Assembly: GCA_041875495.1 (NCBI GenBank)
Contig: CP112982.1
Location: 2,604,001 to 2,668,000 of the forward strand
Direction of reading: 5' to 3'
Length of the DNA stretch: 64,000 nt
Source: Halomonas sp. CH40
Lineage (GTDB): Bacteria > Pseudomonadota > Gammaproteobacteria > Pseudomonadales > Halomonadaceae
Part shown: positions 15,572 through 23,078 of the stretch, in pieces
How the letters are laid out: every line of letters begins with the position of its first letter
Numbering within the stretch: the stretch's first letter is position 1
Notes under the pieces: model-generated
What the model was told of the DNA's origin: nothing
The model's input: only the letters and a program-made list of their open reading frames with translations
Database searches by the model: none
Made by a program: the position numbers and the translations under genes

Positions 15572-16978
15572 CAAAATGATTACTTTGCGGTGTTTTTGCT
15601 GATACATGGCTTCTAGCTGTGTTTTCAGTGTCTGGCGGGCGTGGGTTTCGCCGTGTACCAGATGGATTTTGCTGGGCCAGCGGCGCATGCGTTTAACGAA
15701 GTTAAGCAGGTCTTTCTGGTCAGCGTGGGCGGAGTAGCCACTCAGCGTGATGATGCCTGCCTTGATATCGATGCGTTGCCCGTCGATTTCCACCCAGCCG
15801 CCTTGAGGGCCGTATTGCTGGATATCCCGACCTGGGGTGCCTGAGCCCTGGTAGCCAACAAATACCACTTGATGGCGTGCGTCGCCGAGCATGGCTTTCA
15901 GGTAGTTCATTATGCGCCCGCCTGCGCACATGCCGCTGGCGGCGATTACTACCGCTGGCCTGCCGGTTCTGGCCAGGTAATCCACCGTCTGCAGGTGTTC
16001 TTCGTGGCTATCCACCGTGTAGAGGTTTTCGAAGCTCAGAGGGTGGCGGCCTCGGCGCAGGTGGCGTTGGGCTTCGGCGTCCCAGTAGGGTTTGAGTTCC
16101 CGGTAGACTTGGGTAAACCGCGCGGCCAGGGGTGAATCCACAATGATTTCCAGCGTTTTCCATTGCGGTGCTTTTGCAGCGTGAATAATGCCTTCCAGTT
16201 CGTAAAGTAATTCCTGAGTGCGGCCAATGCTGAACGCCGGGATCATCACCGTGCCGCCATTGTGGAGCGCCTGTTCAACCGCCTGCTTCAGGCTGGCTCG
16301 GCGCTGGCGGCGGTCCGGGTGGCGCTTGTTGCCATAGGTGCTTTCCAGCACCAATTGATCGCATCCATACGGCGATTTGGGTGCAGGCAATAACGGCGCG
16401 TAAGGGGCGCCAAGATCCCCCGAGAATACAATCCTTTCTTTTCTGTCGGCATCCTGATGAGCAATTTCAACGTAGCTGGAACCGAGGATATGCCCGGCCC
16501 GCTTGAGTTTTATCCGGGTGGTAATGCCTTTCACATCTGGCGCTTGTGCTTTTTCGTTGATCACCGTATGCCACTGGTCATAAGGCAGGCTGACGATCTG
16601 CGATTGTAGCTGGGTTTGAAAGCGTTGGATCAACTGGGCATTGCGGGTGAAGCCGATTTTCAGGGCGTCTTCAATTACCAATGGCAATAGCCGGGCTGAC
16701 GGTATGGAGCAGATAATCAGCCCTTTGAAGCCTGCCGCAAGCAGGTAAGGCAAGCGGCCCACGTGGTCGATGTGTACATGGGTGATAATCAACGCTTTTA
16801 GGGTGCTGATATCAAAGGTGACCTTGAGCTGTTCGAACTGGGCGCTTTCATCCTGCTCGGCGTCTTCGCCTTGGAAGAGGCCGCAATCAATCAGCAGAGA
16901 GTGATGGTTGTTCAATACCAGCTGGTGGCAGCTGCCGGTCACGCCTTGGGCGCCACCGTGGTGGATGATATCAGCCAT
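15551..16978 (-). CDS. MBL-fold, beta-CASP RNA-processing nuclease-like protein
   Basis: 475 residues from ATG 16978 (MADIIHHGGAQGVTGSCH); the frame upstream of this is repeat R6 sequence. The metal site is ITHVHIDHVGRLP (HxHxDH) near residue 65. A beta-CASP block follows (MIPAFSIGRTQELLYEL), then ASGMCAGGRIMNYL, and the C-terminal RNA-specificity motif with GYSAHADQKDLL and KIHLVHGE. This set is typical of bacterial homologues of CPSF/Int11 nucleases. It probably cleaves RNA; its target is unknown. It lies between repeats R5 and R6 and is not a capsule gene. Its last six residues and stop codon come from R5, so repeat insertion has replaced the original 3' end. Confidence 0.9.
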   Translation of the reverse strand: MADIIHHGGAQGVTGSCHQLVLNNHHSLLIDCGLFQGEDAEQDESAQFEQLKVTFDISTLKALIITHVHIDHVGRLPYLLAAGFKGLIICSIPSARLLPLVIEDALKIGFTRNAQLIQRFQTQLQSQIVSLPYDQWHTVINEKAQAPDVKGITTRIKLKRAGHILGSSYVEIAHQDADRKERIVFSGDLGAPYAPLLPAPKSPYGCDQLVLESTYGNKRHPDRRQRRASLKQAVEQALHNGGTVMIPAFSIGRTQELLYELEGIIHAAKAPQWKTLEIIVDSPLAARFTQVYRELKPYWDAEAQRHLRRGRHPLSFENLYTVDSHEEHLQTVDYLARTGRPAVVIAASGMCAGGRIMNYLKAMLGDARHQVVFVGYQGSGTPGRDIQQYGPQGGWVEIDGQRIDIKAGIITLSGYSAHADQKDLLNFVKRMRRWPSKIHLVHGETHARQTLKTQLEAMYQQKHRKVIILATDEHG

Positions 16979-17015
16979 GAAAGTTCCTTTTTTGGCTACG
17001 GATAAAAGCTGTTTT

Positions 17016-17094
17016 GCCACGGATGCACACGGATAACTACGGATAAGGTCAAAATCAATAGGTTTTGTCCGTGCCGTCCGTGAGGGTCCGTGGC
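17016..17094. repeat. Inverted-repeat element R6 (hybrid of both subfamilies, short core)
   Basis: Left arm is GGAT-type (GCCACGGATGCACACGGATA) while the right arm is GGAC-type (complement GCCACGGACCCTCACGGACG), so the two arms do not match fully. The core is only about 20 bp (GGTCAAAATCAATAGGTTTT). A 25-bp flank on the right (17094-17118) is identical to the right flank of R7. Confidence 0.9.
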
Positions 17095-17111
17095 AAGAAA
17101 TACACCACTCA

Positions 17112-17597
17112 CTACTCACCGCGATTCAAGAATGCACCTACTTCTTTTTCTAAGCGTTCGGCAAAGTACGTCAATGTTTCGATATTTTGGTGTGCTGTGA
17201 TCAGAGCGTTATGTAATACAGGGGCTTCTTCAATGTACTCATGAATCATCTGATTTCTGAGCTGGCGTAACTCTACCCACTTTTCTGTAGAAACCAACCA
17301 GCCAAATTTTTCGGCTTTATCCAGGTTGATCAGCAATGCTTTATCCGGCTCACCTAAAGCACGCAGCAACGCAGGAAGTAGCTTATCGCCCAGAGTATCC
17401 TGTAAGCGACAAAAACGGCTCGCAAAAGCTTCTAACTTCAGGGCTAATTCAGGCTTTTGATCAAGCGTTTCAATATCGGAAAGCTGCAAGCTATTGCCAA
17501 AAATCTGTTGGTCAGCATATTGCAGGTGCATTATTTCCTTACTGACAACACGCAGCAGAAACTCAAGTCTGCTTTGAACATGAGGCTCAAGCGTCAT
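17112..17597 (-). CDS. HEPN-like protein (partner of MNT pair 2)
   Basis: 161 residues, predicted all-alpha. The HEPN-type RNase motif appears as LRNQMIHEY (R-x4-H) near residue 118. The gene starts within the stop of the nucleotidyltransferase gene (ATGA at 17594-17597), the usual layout for HEPN/MNT modules. It belongs to a different HEPN subfamily from the 11200-11610 protein. It is likely the toxin member, an RNase silenced by the MNT. The stop codon (17112-17114) lies in a sequence element shared with the right flank of R7. Confidence 0.75.
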   Translation of the reverse strand: MTLEPHVQSRLEFLLRVVSKEIMHLQYADQQIFGNSLQLSDIETLDQKPELALKLEAFASRFCRLQDTLGDKLLPALLRALGEPDKALLINLDKAEKFGWLVSTEKWVELRQLRNQMIHEYIEEAPVLHNALITAHQNIETLTYFAERLEKEVGAFLNRGE

Positions 17598-17893
17598 AAG
17601 ACAATCCCTTGGGCTTTAGCTATCTGATGAATGCTGGTATGAGTAAGATTGGGGGCATCCAACACAACATCAATTTTTCGATCACCCAGCGCCATTATCA
17701 TTTTTGCCTGTGCCCTGGCGATACACCTGGCAGGTTCTTCTATAGGCGCATCAAGGCTGACCATTAAATCGATATCACCACCTTTTGCGGTGTCATCCAT
17801 ACGGGAGCCGAACAACCTAACGGATGCGTGATCACCAAACACATCAGTAATAGCGCCTTTGATGACATTGATTTCGTTTGGCTTCAGACGCAT
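17594..17893 (-). CDS. MNT-type nucleotidyltransferase (antitoxin of pair 2)
   Basis: 99 residues. The motif VRLFGSRMDDTAKGGDIDLM (GSR...GxDxD) lies near residues 25-45, and KIDVV near residue 74 supplies the third acidic position. It starts at ATG 17893 and overlaps the HEPN gene start. A palindromic intergenic element lies upstream. As with pair 1, a toxin-antitoxin role is inferred from family knowledge and gene order. Confidence 0.85.
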   Translation of the reverse strand: MRLKPNEINVIKGAITDVFGDHASVRLFGSRMDDTAKGGDIDLMVSLDAPIEEPARCIARAQAKMIMALGDRKIDVVLDAPNLTHTSIHQIAKAQGIVL

Positions 17894-17960
17894 GTTTTTA
17901 CTCTATCTATATGTTGCCTGAGGCAGAGGTAATCCGGTTTTCAACCCTTAGACTGCCATT

Positions 17961-18004
17961 GAATAAAAAGGGGTCATTTCAGAAGCTTCCCCCGAACTGT
18001 CATT
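17961..18004. repeat. Direct repeat flanking the Rpn gene (copy 1)
   Basis: This segment (GAATAAAAAGGGGTCA... to ...CCCCCGAACTGTCATT) is repeated imperfectly at 19109-19151 on the other side of the Rpn gene. The last 22 bases match at 21 positions. The first 15 bases (AATAAAAAGGGGTCA) also match the arms of the inverted repeat at 24979-25070. Confidence 0.75.
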
Positions 18005-18102
18005 CCCGAGTGGGATTATCGGGAATCCCCCTTGACCTTTTCAGCTGCTGCCACCAACCCCAAGGTTAAAATGGATTCCCGCTAAAAGCATTCAGGAATG
18101 AC
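17999..18102. repeat. Nested palindromic intergenic element
   Basis: Outer arms GTCATTCC (17999-18006) and GGAATGAC (18095-18102); inner arms GGGAATCC (18021-18028) and GGATTCCC (18073-18080). This is the layout of common dispersed bacterial palindromes that begin GTCATTCCCG. It fills the gap between the MNT and Rpn genes and could act as an RNA hairpin. Confidence 0.7.
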
Positions 18103-18141
18103 GGGGTTGGCTGGTGGCTTACTTCGTGAAGCCGCCCTACG

Positions 18142-19086
18142 TCACGGCTCGCCGGCGCCCAACAATTCCTTCAGGCTGCTGGCTGTCAGCAACTGCTCCA
18201 TCCACACTTCTAGTTGCGCTGTGCTGGCGTTTTGAGTTTTTTGATTAACCCACTCGGGAAGCTCACCAAACTTTAGCACCATTAGTTTATGCAGCATATT
18301 TCTGGCTTCCCTCTGCATGCCCTGCTGCATACCTTGTTGCATGCCTTTCTGCATGCCTTCGCTGCGGAGTCGTTCTGCTAAACCAGCCATTTTGCTTTCC
18401 TCCTGCGGATAGCGTTTCTGGTAGTCGTGTCGTTCATCTTCCGTGAGATTGGCATAGATATCGACAAAATCTATATATTTGAGCTGCTTTTCCAGCTCAG
18501 GTTCCAGGGTCAGCAAACCGTGTATCGCGCTGGCATAAATCTCAATTTTTTCAGATGCTGGCCATTGCATATTAGGCAAATTAAGCCGCGCTACGAGATT
18601 ATCGCTTTGCATGTATTCAGCGGCAGGTAGCTGACTAAGCTCGGTTTTCAGATAGTTGAACTGCAGGTAGCTATATCGTTCGCTTTTGATATGCAGGTGT
18701 TGCGGTAAGTTCTCATGCCCGTGTAAAAATACCACCACTGGAACAACGCGCTGGGTATTGAATAATTCACTAAGGTGCAGGGTGTAATGTGCTAGGCGAT
18801 GAATGGAAAAACGTGCCGGGTTGGTTTCTTCCTCAAGCACAAACAACAAGGCTTCACGCTGACCATCGGGCCACTCCACTAGCAAAGGCACGTCCAGTTC
18901 GTGAAACCGATCACCTAGACGCTCTTTGAGCTGCTCCTGACGGATGGGCGTAATGCGAGTTTCTGCCTCAACCTCACCTGCCTCTTCCGCTGCGAAAAAG
19001 CTTAATGCTTCATGTGGGTAGTCAAGAATCAGGTTTTTGAAATTCTGGTCATGGCTTGTTCTATCCGTTTTGGTCTTCATGGCCAC
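18142..19086 (-). CDS. Rpn-family recombination-promoting nuclease / PD-(D/E)XK transposase-like protein
   Basis: 314 residues. DQNFKNLILDYPHEALSFF at the N-terminus and VEWPDGQREALLFVLEEETNP near residue 92 fit the Rpn (YhgA-like) family of PD-(D/E)XK nucleases; the catalytic acidic residue would lie in the VLEEE strand. These proteins promote RecA-independent recombination in the characterised E. coli members. Near residue 245 is a short tandem repeat EGMQKGMQQGMQQGMQRE, coded by 12-bp repeats; a slippage-prone run of this kind is typical for the family. The gene is flanked by imperfect 44-bp direct repeats (17961-18004, 19109-19151) and lies between capsule-operon genes. Confidence 0.88.
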   Translation of the reverse strand: MAMKTKTDRTSHDQNFKNLILDYPHEALSFFAAEEAGEVEAETRITPIRQEQLKERLGDRFHELDVPLLVEWPDGQREALLFVLEEETNPARFSIHRLAHYTLHLSELFNTQRVVPVVVFLHGHENLPQHLHIKSERYSYLQFNYLKTELSQLPAAEYMQSDNLVARLNLPNMQWPASEKIEIYASAIHGLLTLEPELEKQLKYIDFVDIYANLTEDERHDYQKRYPQEESKMAGLAERLRSEGMQKGMQQGMQQGMQREARNMLHKLMVLKFGELPEWVNQKTQNASTAQLEVWMEQLLTASSLKELLGAGEP

Positions 19087-19108
19087 CTCTCCTTTGGTTG
19101 GCCTGGCA

Positions 19109-19151
19109 GAATAAAGAGGCTCACTCCCAAAGCTACCCCCGAACTGTCATT
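19109..19151. repeat. Direct repeat flanking the Rpn gene (copy 2)
   Basis: Partner of 17961-18004. AAGCTACCCCCGAACTGTCA here corresponds to AAGCTTCCCCCGAACTGTCA there. It runs directly into repeat element R7. Confidence 0.75.
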
Positions 19152-19155
19152 TTTT

Positions 19156-19249
19156 GCCACGGACACTCACGGACGGCACGGACAAAACCTATTTATTTCT
19201 ATTGTTTTTGTTTTTGACCTTGTCCGTGTTTTCCGTGAGTGTCCGTGGC
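19156..19249. repeat. Inverted-repeat element R7 (GGAC subfamily, inverted core)
   Basis: Arms GCCACGGACACTCACGGACG and complement. The core runs AAAACCTATTT...TTTTGACC, the reverse of R2 and R6. Its left arm, complemented, matches the right arm of R6 almost perfectly, yet both elements have the same 25-bp right flank (19249-19273). The element has therefore flipped relative to its surroundings. Confidence 0.95.
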
Positions 19250-19270
19250 AAGAAATACACCACTCACTAC

Positions 19271-20356
19271 TCAATCCCTGTGATCCTTGATGATCATGAT
19301 CATCATGCTGAGTATCAGCGCGAGGAAGAGCGTGATGATGGCAAAGACGGCGCTGTTGTAGAGGCGATCCGGCTCAGTGGGATATTCCGGCATCAGCGGG
19401 CTTTGCAGCACGCTGACCTGCTTGAGCTGGCGGGCTGCTTCGAGACGGGTGTTTTCAAGGGCGGCCAGGGCGCTTGAGTAGGTTTCCTGGGCGAACTTTG
19501 CGCGTAATTCCAGCATTTCATATTCTGCAGATACGCGGTTGAGCGAGTCTCCCGCTGTCTGGGCCAGGCGGTCTCGCTGACGGATGATCTGGTCGCGCAG
19601 GGCTTCAATTTCCCGCTCAACACTGCGTAGCTGTGACGACTGGGCGCTCTGGTAGCTGGCCAGGGCATTACGCTGGGCCTGCAGCCGCGCCAGGTCACCT
19701 TCCAGAGTGGCGACTACCTGGTTGATATTTTCTACTGTGGTAGTGGGCGATACCAGGCCATATTCGTTCTGGAACTCAAGTAGTTGGTTCCTGGTTTCCT
19801 CAAAGCGTTCTTCAAGGCGCACCATCTGGTTTTCCAGAAAGGTGACCTGTTCTTCAGCAAGACGATGACCCATCTCGTTCATATGGTTTTCGCCGGCCTG
19901 CAACAATTCAGTTGCAAGCGCATGAGCAAAGTCCGGCGTGTAGGCCTGAACGCGGATATTCAGCACACCGGCGTATTCATCCAGCTCAACCTCGATACGC
20001 CGGAGGTAGTAGGTATGCAGATCCTCAATCGGGCCGTCCGGCATACGCAGAGTAGCGAAAATATCGCCGTGCTCACTGTAATGGGTGCGCAGATCGAGTT
20101 CTTCATCCAGATGCTTGAGCATATCCACCGATAGCAGATGCTCACGCAGCAGCAGCAGGTCAGCAGTGTTACCGCCGCCACCACCTAGCAGGGATGAAAA
20201 ACTAAGCTCTGGCGTCGCCACCTGAGGGCTTTCCAACACTATCGTTGCATTGGAGACATAACGCGCCTGCGCCCAGATAAACCAATAAAAAGACACTGCG
20301 GCAATAGCGATCAGTGCTAGAGCCCAGTGTGGATTTTTGCGAATGAAACGAAACAT
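19271..20356 (-). CDS. kpsE: Capsule export inner-membrane protein KpsE/BexC/CtrB-like
   Basis: 361 residues with two membrane segments, one near residues 11-30 (ALALIAIAAVSFYWFI) and one near the C-terminus (VFAIITLFLALILSMMIMII), and a long coiled coil between (about 150-310). This is the PCP-3 architecture that links the ABC transporter to the outer-membrane channel through the periplasm. SALLGGGGGNTADLL near residue 55 is a common family feature. It is encoded three bases after kpsM and before the cargo genes. The stop codon falls in the element shared with the R6 flank. Confidence 0.92.
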   Translation of the reverse strand: MFRFIRKNPHWALALIAIAAVSFYWFIWAQARYVSNATIVLESPQVATPELSFSSLLGGGGGNTADLLLLREHLLSVDMLKHLDEELDLRTHYSEHGDIFATLRMPDGPIEDLHTYYLRRIEVELDEYAGVLNIRVQAYTPDFAHALATELLQAGENHMNEMGHRLAEEQVTFLENQMVRLEERFEETRNQLLEFQNEYGLVSPTTTVENINQVVATLEGDLARLQAQRNALASYQSAQSSQLRSVEREIEALRDQIIRQRDRLAQTAGDSLNRVSAEYEMLELRAKFAQETYSSALAALENTRLEAARQLKQVSVLQSPLMPEYPTEPDRLYNSAVFAIITLFLALILSMMIMIIKDHRD

Positions 20357-20359
20357 TAT

Positions 20360-21157
20360 TCAGTTTGCCTTTAACCGTTCAGCAAAGCGCAAATGAAGCA
20401 ACAGCCCCAGCGCGATTGTAGAAAGTGTGAATAACCAGAAATACAGCATGCTGGTGCCGGGGACGACCTGGTATTTCTCGAAAAAGCCCAGACGCAAGGT
20501 TTCCAGCCCATGGGGAATGGGGTTGAGCATCAGGTATTCCAGCAGCCAGTGGGGCAGCTGGTTAAGTGGCAATATTACCCCGGAAAGAATCAGCAGCGGC
20601 AGCGACAGCATACGAATGATTCGCCCCACTTCTGGCACCATGGTGGCCACTACTGAGGTTACCAACCCCAACCCCAAACCCAACGACCATAACGACAGCC
20701 AGGCCCCCATGGCATGCACGGCGTTATCTGGGTACATATCCAGCCCCAGCATCAGGCCGCCCAGAATAAATAATAGGAAAACAAAGGTGCGCAGCATTCC
20801 CTCAAGGAAATTACGCACCAGTACTGGGTCTACCGGGCGTACCTGGCGGTAAGCAAACAGCGCACTGTTAGCATTGATAGCCCCCATGCCAAGTAGCATG
20901 CCTTCACGTACGAGAAAAAATCCCATCATCCCGATAATCATCCAGGGGATAAAATCGGCATTGCTGATGAGAGAGTCACTACTAATAAAACCACGAATGG
21001 CTGCCATAATGGCAATCAAGGCGGCTGGCTCGAAAATCATCCAGAACCAGCCCATGCGGTCGGCCATGGTGCGTGAAATGGCTTCGCGCATAAACATGGC
21101 ATACCAGACGCTGCGGGTAACCTGCCAGGGCGTGCGGGATCTTCTTACATCAGCCAT
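20360..21157 (-). CDS. kpsM: Capsule export ABC transporter permease KpsM-like
   Basis: 265 residues with six predicted membrane helices, the ABC-2 type fold. N-terminal MREAISRTMADRMGWFWMIFEP is close to the family signature REIKTRFG...LGWLWxxxEP. It forms the membrane channel for exported polysaccharide with the ATPase at 14449-15417. It follows R8 and precedes kpsE by three bases. The start at 21157 has no clear SD, so initiation may be weak or the start may be elsewhere. Confidence 0.92.
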   Translation of the reverse strand: MADVRRSRTPWQVTRSVWYAMFMREAISRTMADRMGWFWMIFEPAALIAIMAAIRGFISSDSLISNADFIPWMIIGMMGFFLVREGMLLGMGAINANSALFAYRQVRPVDPVLVRNFLEGMLRTFVFLLFILGGLMLGLDMYPDNAVHAMGAWLSLWSLGLGLGLVTSVVATMVPEVGRIIRMLSLPLLILSGVILPLNQLPHWLLEYLMLNPIPHGLETLRLGFFEKYQVVPGTSMLYFWLFTLSTIALGLLLHLRFAERLKAN

Positions 21158-21208
21158 AGAAGTGCTTTTAGTGAGATTTTATTTGGCCACGGATGAATAA
21201 AACATCTG

Positions 21209-21316
21209 GCCACGGATGAGCACGGATAACCACGGATAAGGTCAACAACAGAAAACCAAAAATACTTTTTTAAAAGGTTTGGGGTTTATCCGTGGTTATC
21301 CGTGTTCATCCGTGGC
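21209..21316. repeat. Inverted-repeat element R8
   Basis: Arms GCCACGGATGAGCACGGATA and complement, core GGTCAACAACAG...GGTTTGGGG in the same direction as R3-R5. A partial unit (GGCCACGGATGAATAAAACA, from 21184) lies to its left. It lies between kpsD and kpsM, so even the two export genes are separated by the element. Confidence 0.95.
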
Positions 21317-21342
21317 AAAAGAGGTTTAGTCCGTGATCGCAG

Positions 21343-23076
21343 TTACAGATCAACCGCGACGCGAGTGGCGACGGCGATCTGGAAAAGTATCTGCGTGAGC
21401 GTTGAGGCCAACTGCAGGTTGTGGGTCGGGGCGGCGGGCATCACCAGGATTTCATCCCCTGGGCGCAGCGCAGACGCGCTGGCGTTGATGACGGCACCGT
21501 TCTGGCGTACTAGCAGGATCTGGTCATCATCTGCCCGGTTGGTAAATCCACCAGCACTCATGATGTAGTCCATCACGTTCATGCCTGGCTGGAAGACGGC
21601 GGCTTGAGGCACCACGACTTCACCGCTGATCAGTACGGAATCGCTGATTTCCGGGATGGTAATCACATCGCCATCCTGCAGGCGGATATCAGCAATACCG
21701 TTTTTACTGGCAACGACCAGACGGCCGCTGGGTTCCAGCTCACGGGCGCGGTTGACGAAATCCTGAATCAGCTCCGCTTCCTGAGCGCGCACCTGGGCTT
21801 CTTCGTTGGTACTGGAAGGCGCACTGAGATAGGTGGTTTCCAACCGGCGCAGGCTGTCTTCCAGCGACTGCTCCTGCTGCTTGCGCACGCTTTCGCGCTG
21901 CAATGAGATGCTCTGCACGGCGGTCATGCTTTCTGGCACGGCGATGGCATCGAGCAACTCGTTCAGGCGCGCATCGCGGGGCAAGGCGTAGCGGGAAGGT
22001 CCGTAGTAGCTGCCTTCCACCTCAACGACGATGGTTTCATTGCGCTTATCGGCACTGAACATGACTTCGTCGCCGCTACGTACCGTCTGCCCGGCAAACA
22101 GGTTTATCGGGAAATAGTTAGCAATTGGGCCGCTCTCACGATCACCGCGCAGCAACACATGGGAAACGCCGCTCTGGGTACGTGCCAGGTTAAGTATCTC
22201 AGCGCCGCTGAGCTGATTGCCCACCAACTCGTAGCGATGTTCACGGTGTACATCACCCGTCACGGCGATGGCCGGGCCACGCTCTTCCACCACGATGGTA
22301 TCGCCATCGCGGAACTGCGGGCGTGGAATACTTCCGGACAGCAGGAAATCGTAGAGATCGACAGTGGCGATGGTCTGCTCATTGCGCTTGATCAGAATCT
22401 GGCGGTAGCTGCCCAGATCCTGGTCAATGCCGCCGGCCTGGTCGAGGAAGTAAAGCAGGGAATCGTTCGGCGTACCGGCGTAGCGGCCTGGATTCTCCAC
22501 ATTGCCGGTGACAAATACCGCGACAGGCTGAACGCCCTGAAGGTTGGTGTAAACCTCGACGCTATCCGAATAGACTCCTGTGATAGCCCTGCGCACGGCG
22601 TTATCTACCTGCTGGCTGTTCTGGCCTTCAATATTGATCGGGCCTATGCCGGGCAGGAAGATATTGCCCTGCGCATCCACCGGCAAGGCGCGGTCAAGCT
22701 CGATGGCGCCCCAGGCGCGTACGGTGACCTGATCACCCGGCTTGACCTGATAGGCCGGGTTCAACCCCTCACCCATGGCGCCACGAAAACCACCGGTAAA
22801 CAGGTTGGCACCGAAAGGCGGCAGGCCGTCGATCATGGCTTCACGCTCGCCCTCGGGCACTGGCCCGTAGGTGCCGCTGCGCCAGTCGGCGCGGGGTGTA
22901 TCTTGCACCTGCTGTGAAGACTCGCCGCTGTCTTCGGGCAGAATATTATCCGGCAGGCTGATGGATTGCGACCAGGCGGGTGAGCTGAGAATGGCCATGC
23001 AGCTGACTGAGGCGGTAAGCGTCAACCTGACAAGCCGGGTGCGAAGCAGGCTTGTATGTTCCTTTATATTCGGCAT
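21343..23076 (-). CDS. kpsD: Polysaccharide export outer-membrane protein KpsD/BexD-like (OPX)
   Basis: 577 residues. A signal peptide is visible (RLTLTASVSCMAILSSPAWS, cleavage near residue 36). A Poly_export domain follows (YQVKPGDQVTVRAWGAIEL near residue 108), then several SLBB-type units (VAVFVTGNVENPGRYAG near residue 185 and VLISGEVVVPQAAVFQPGMN near residue 500). These proteins form the periplasmic-outer membrane channel. It lies two bases after the lipoprotein gene and is the second gene after the ops leader. Length matches KpsD (about 558) rather than the shorter Wza or BexD. Confidence 0.92.
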   Translation of the reverse strand: MPNIKEHTSLLRTRLVRLTLTASVSCMAILSSPAWSQSISLPDNILPEDSGESSQQVQDTPRADWRSGTYGPVPEGEREAMIDGLPPFGANLFTGGFRGAMGEGLNPAYQVKPGDQVTVRAWGAIELDRALPVDAQGNIFLPGIGPINIEGQNSQQVDNAVRRAITGVYSDSVEVYTNLQGVQPVAVFVTGNVENPGRYAGTPNDSLLYFLDQAGGIDQDLGSYRQILIKRNEQTIATVDLYDFLLSGSIPRPQFRDGDTIVVEERGPAIAVTGDVHREHRYELVGNQLSGAEILNLARTQSGVSHVLLRGDRESGPIANYFPINLFAGQTVRSGDEVMFSADKRNETIVVEVEGSYYGPSRYALPRDARLNELLDAIAVPESMTAVQSISLQRESVRKQQEQSLEDSLRRLETTYLSAPSSTNEEAQVRAQEAELIQDFVNRARELEPSGRLVVASKNGIADIRLQDGDVITIPEISDSVLISGEVVVPQAAVFQPGMNVMDYIMSAGGFTNRADDDQILLVRQNGAVINASASALRPGDEILVMPAAPTHNLQLASTLTQILFQIAVATRVAVDL

Positions 23077-23078
23077 CT

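Noticed and set aside
9632-21316. Repeats R1-R8 as a CRISPR array
   Set aside because: Copies are separated by whole genes, have their own inverted arms and no short spacers of equal size; no cas gene is present.
22159-22917. 252-codon plus-strand frame
   Set aside because: Antisense to kpsD, which has full OPX features.
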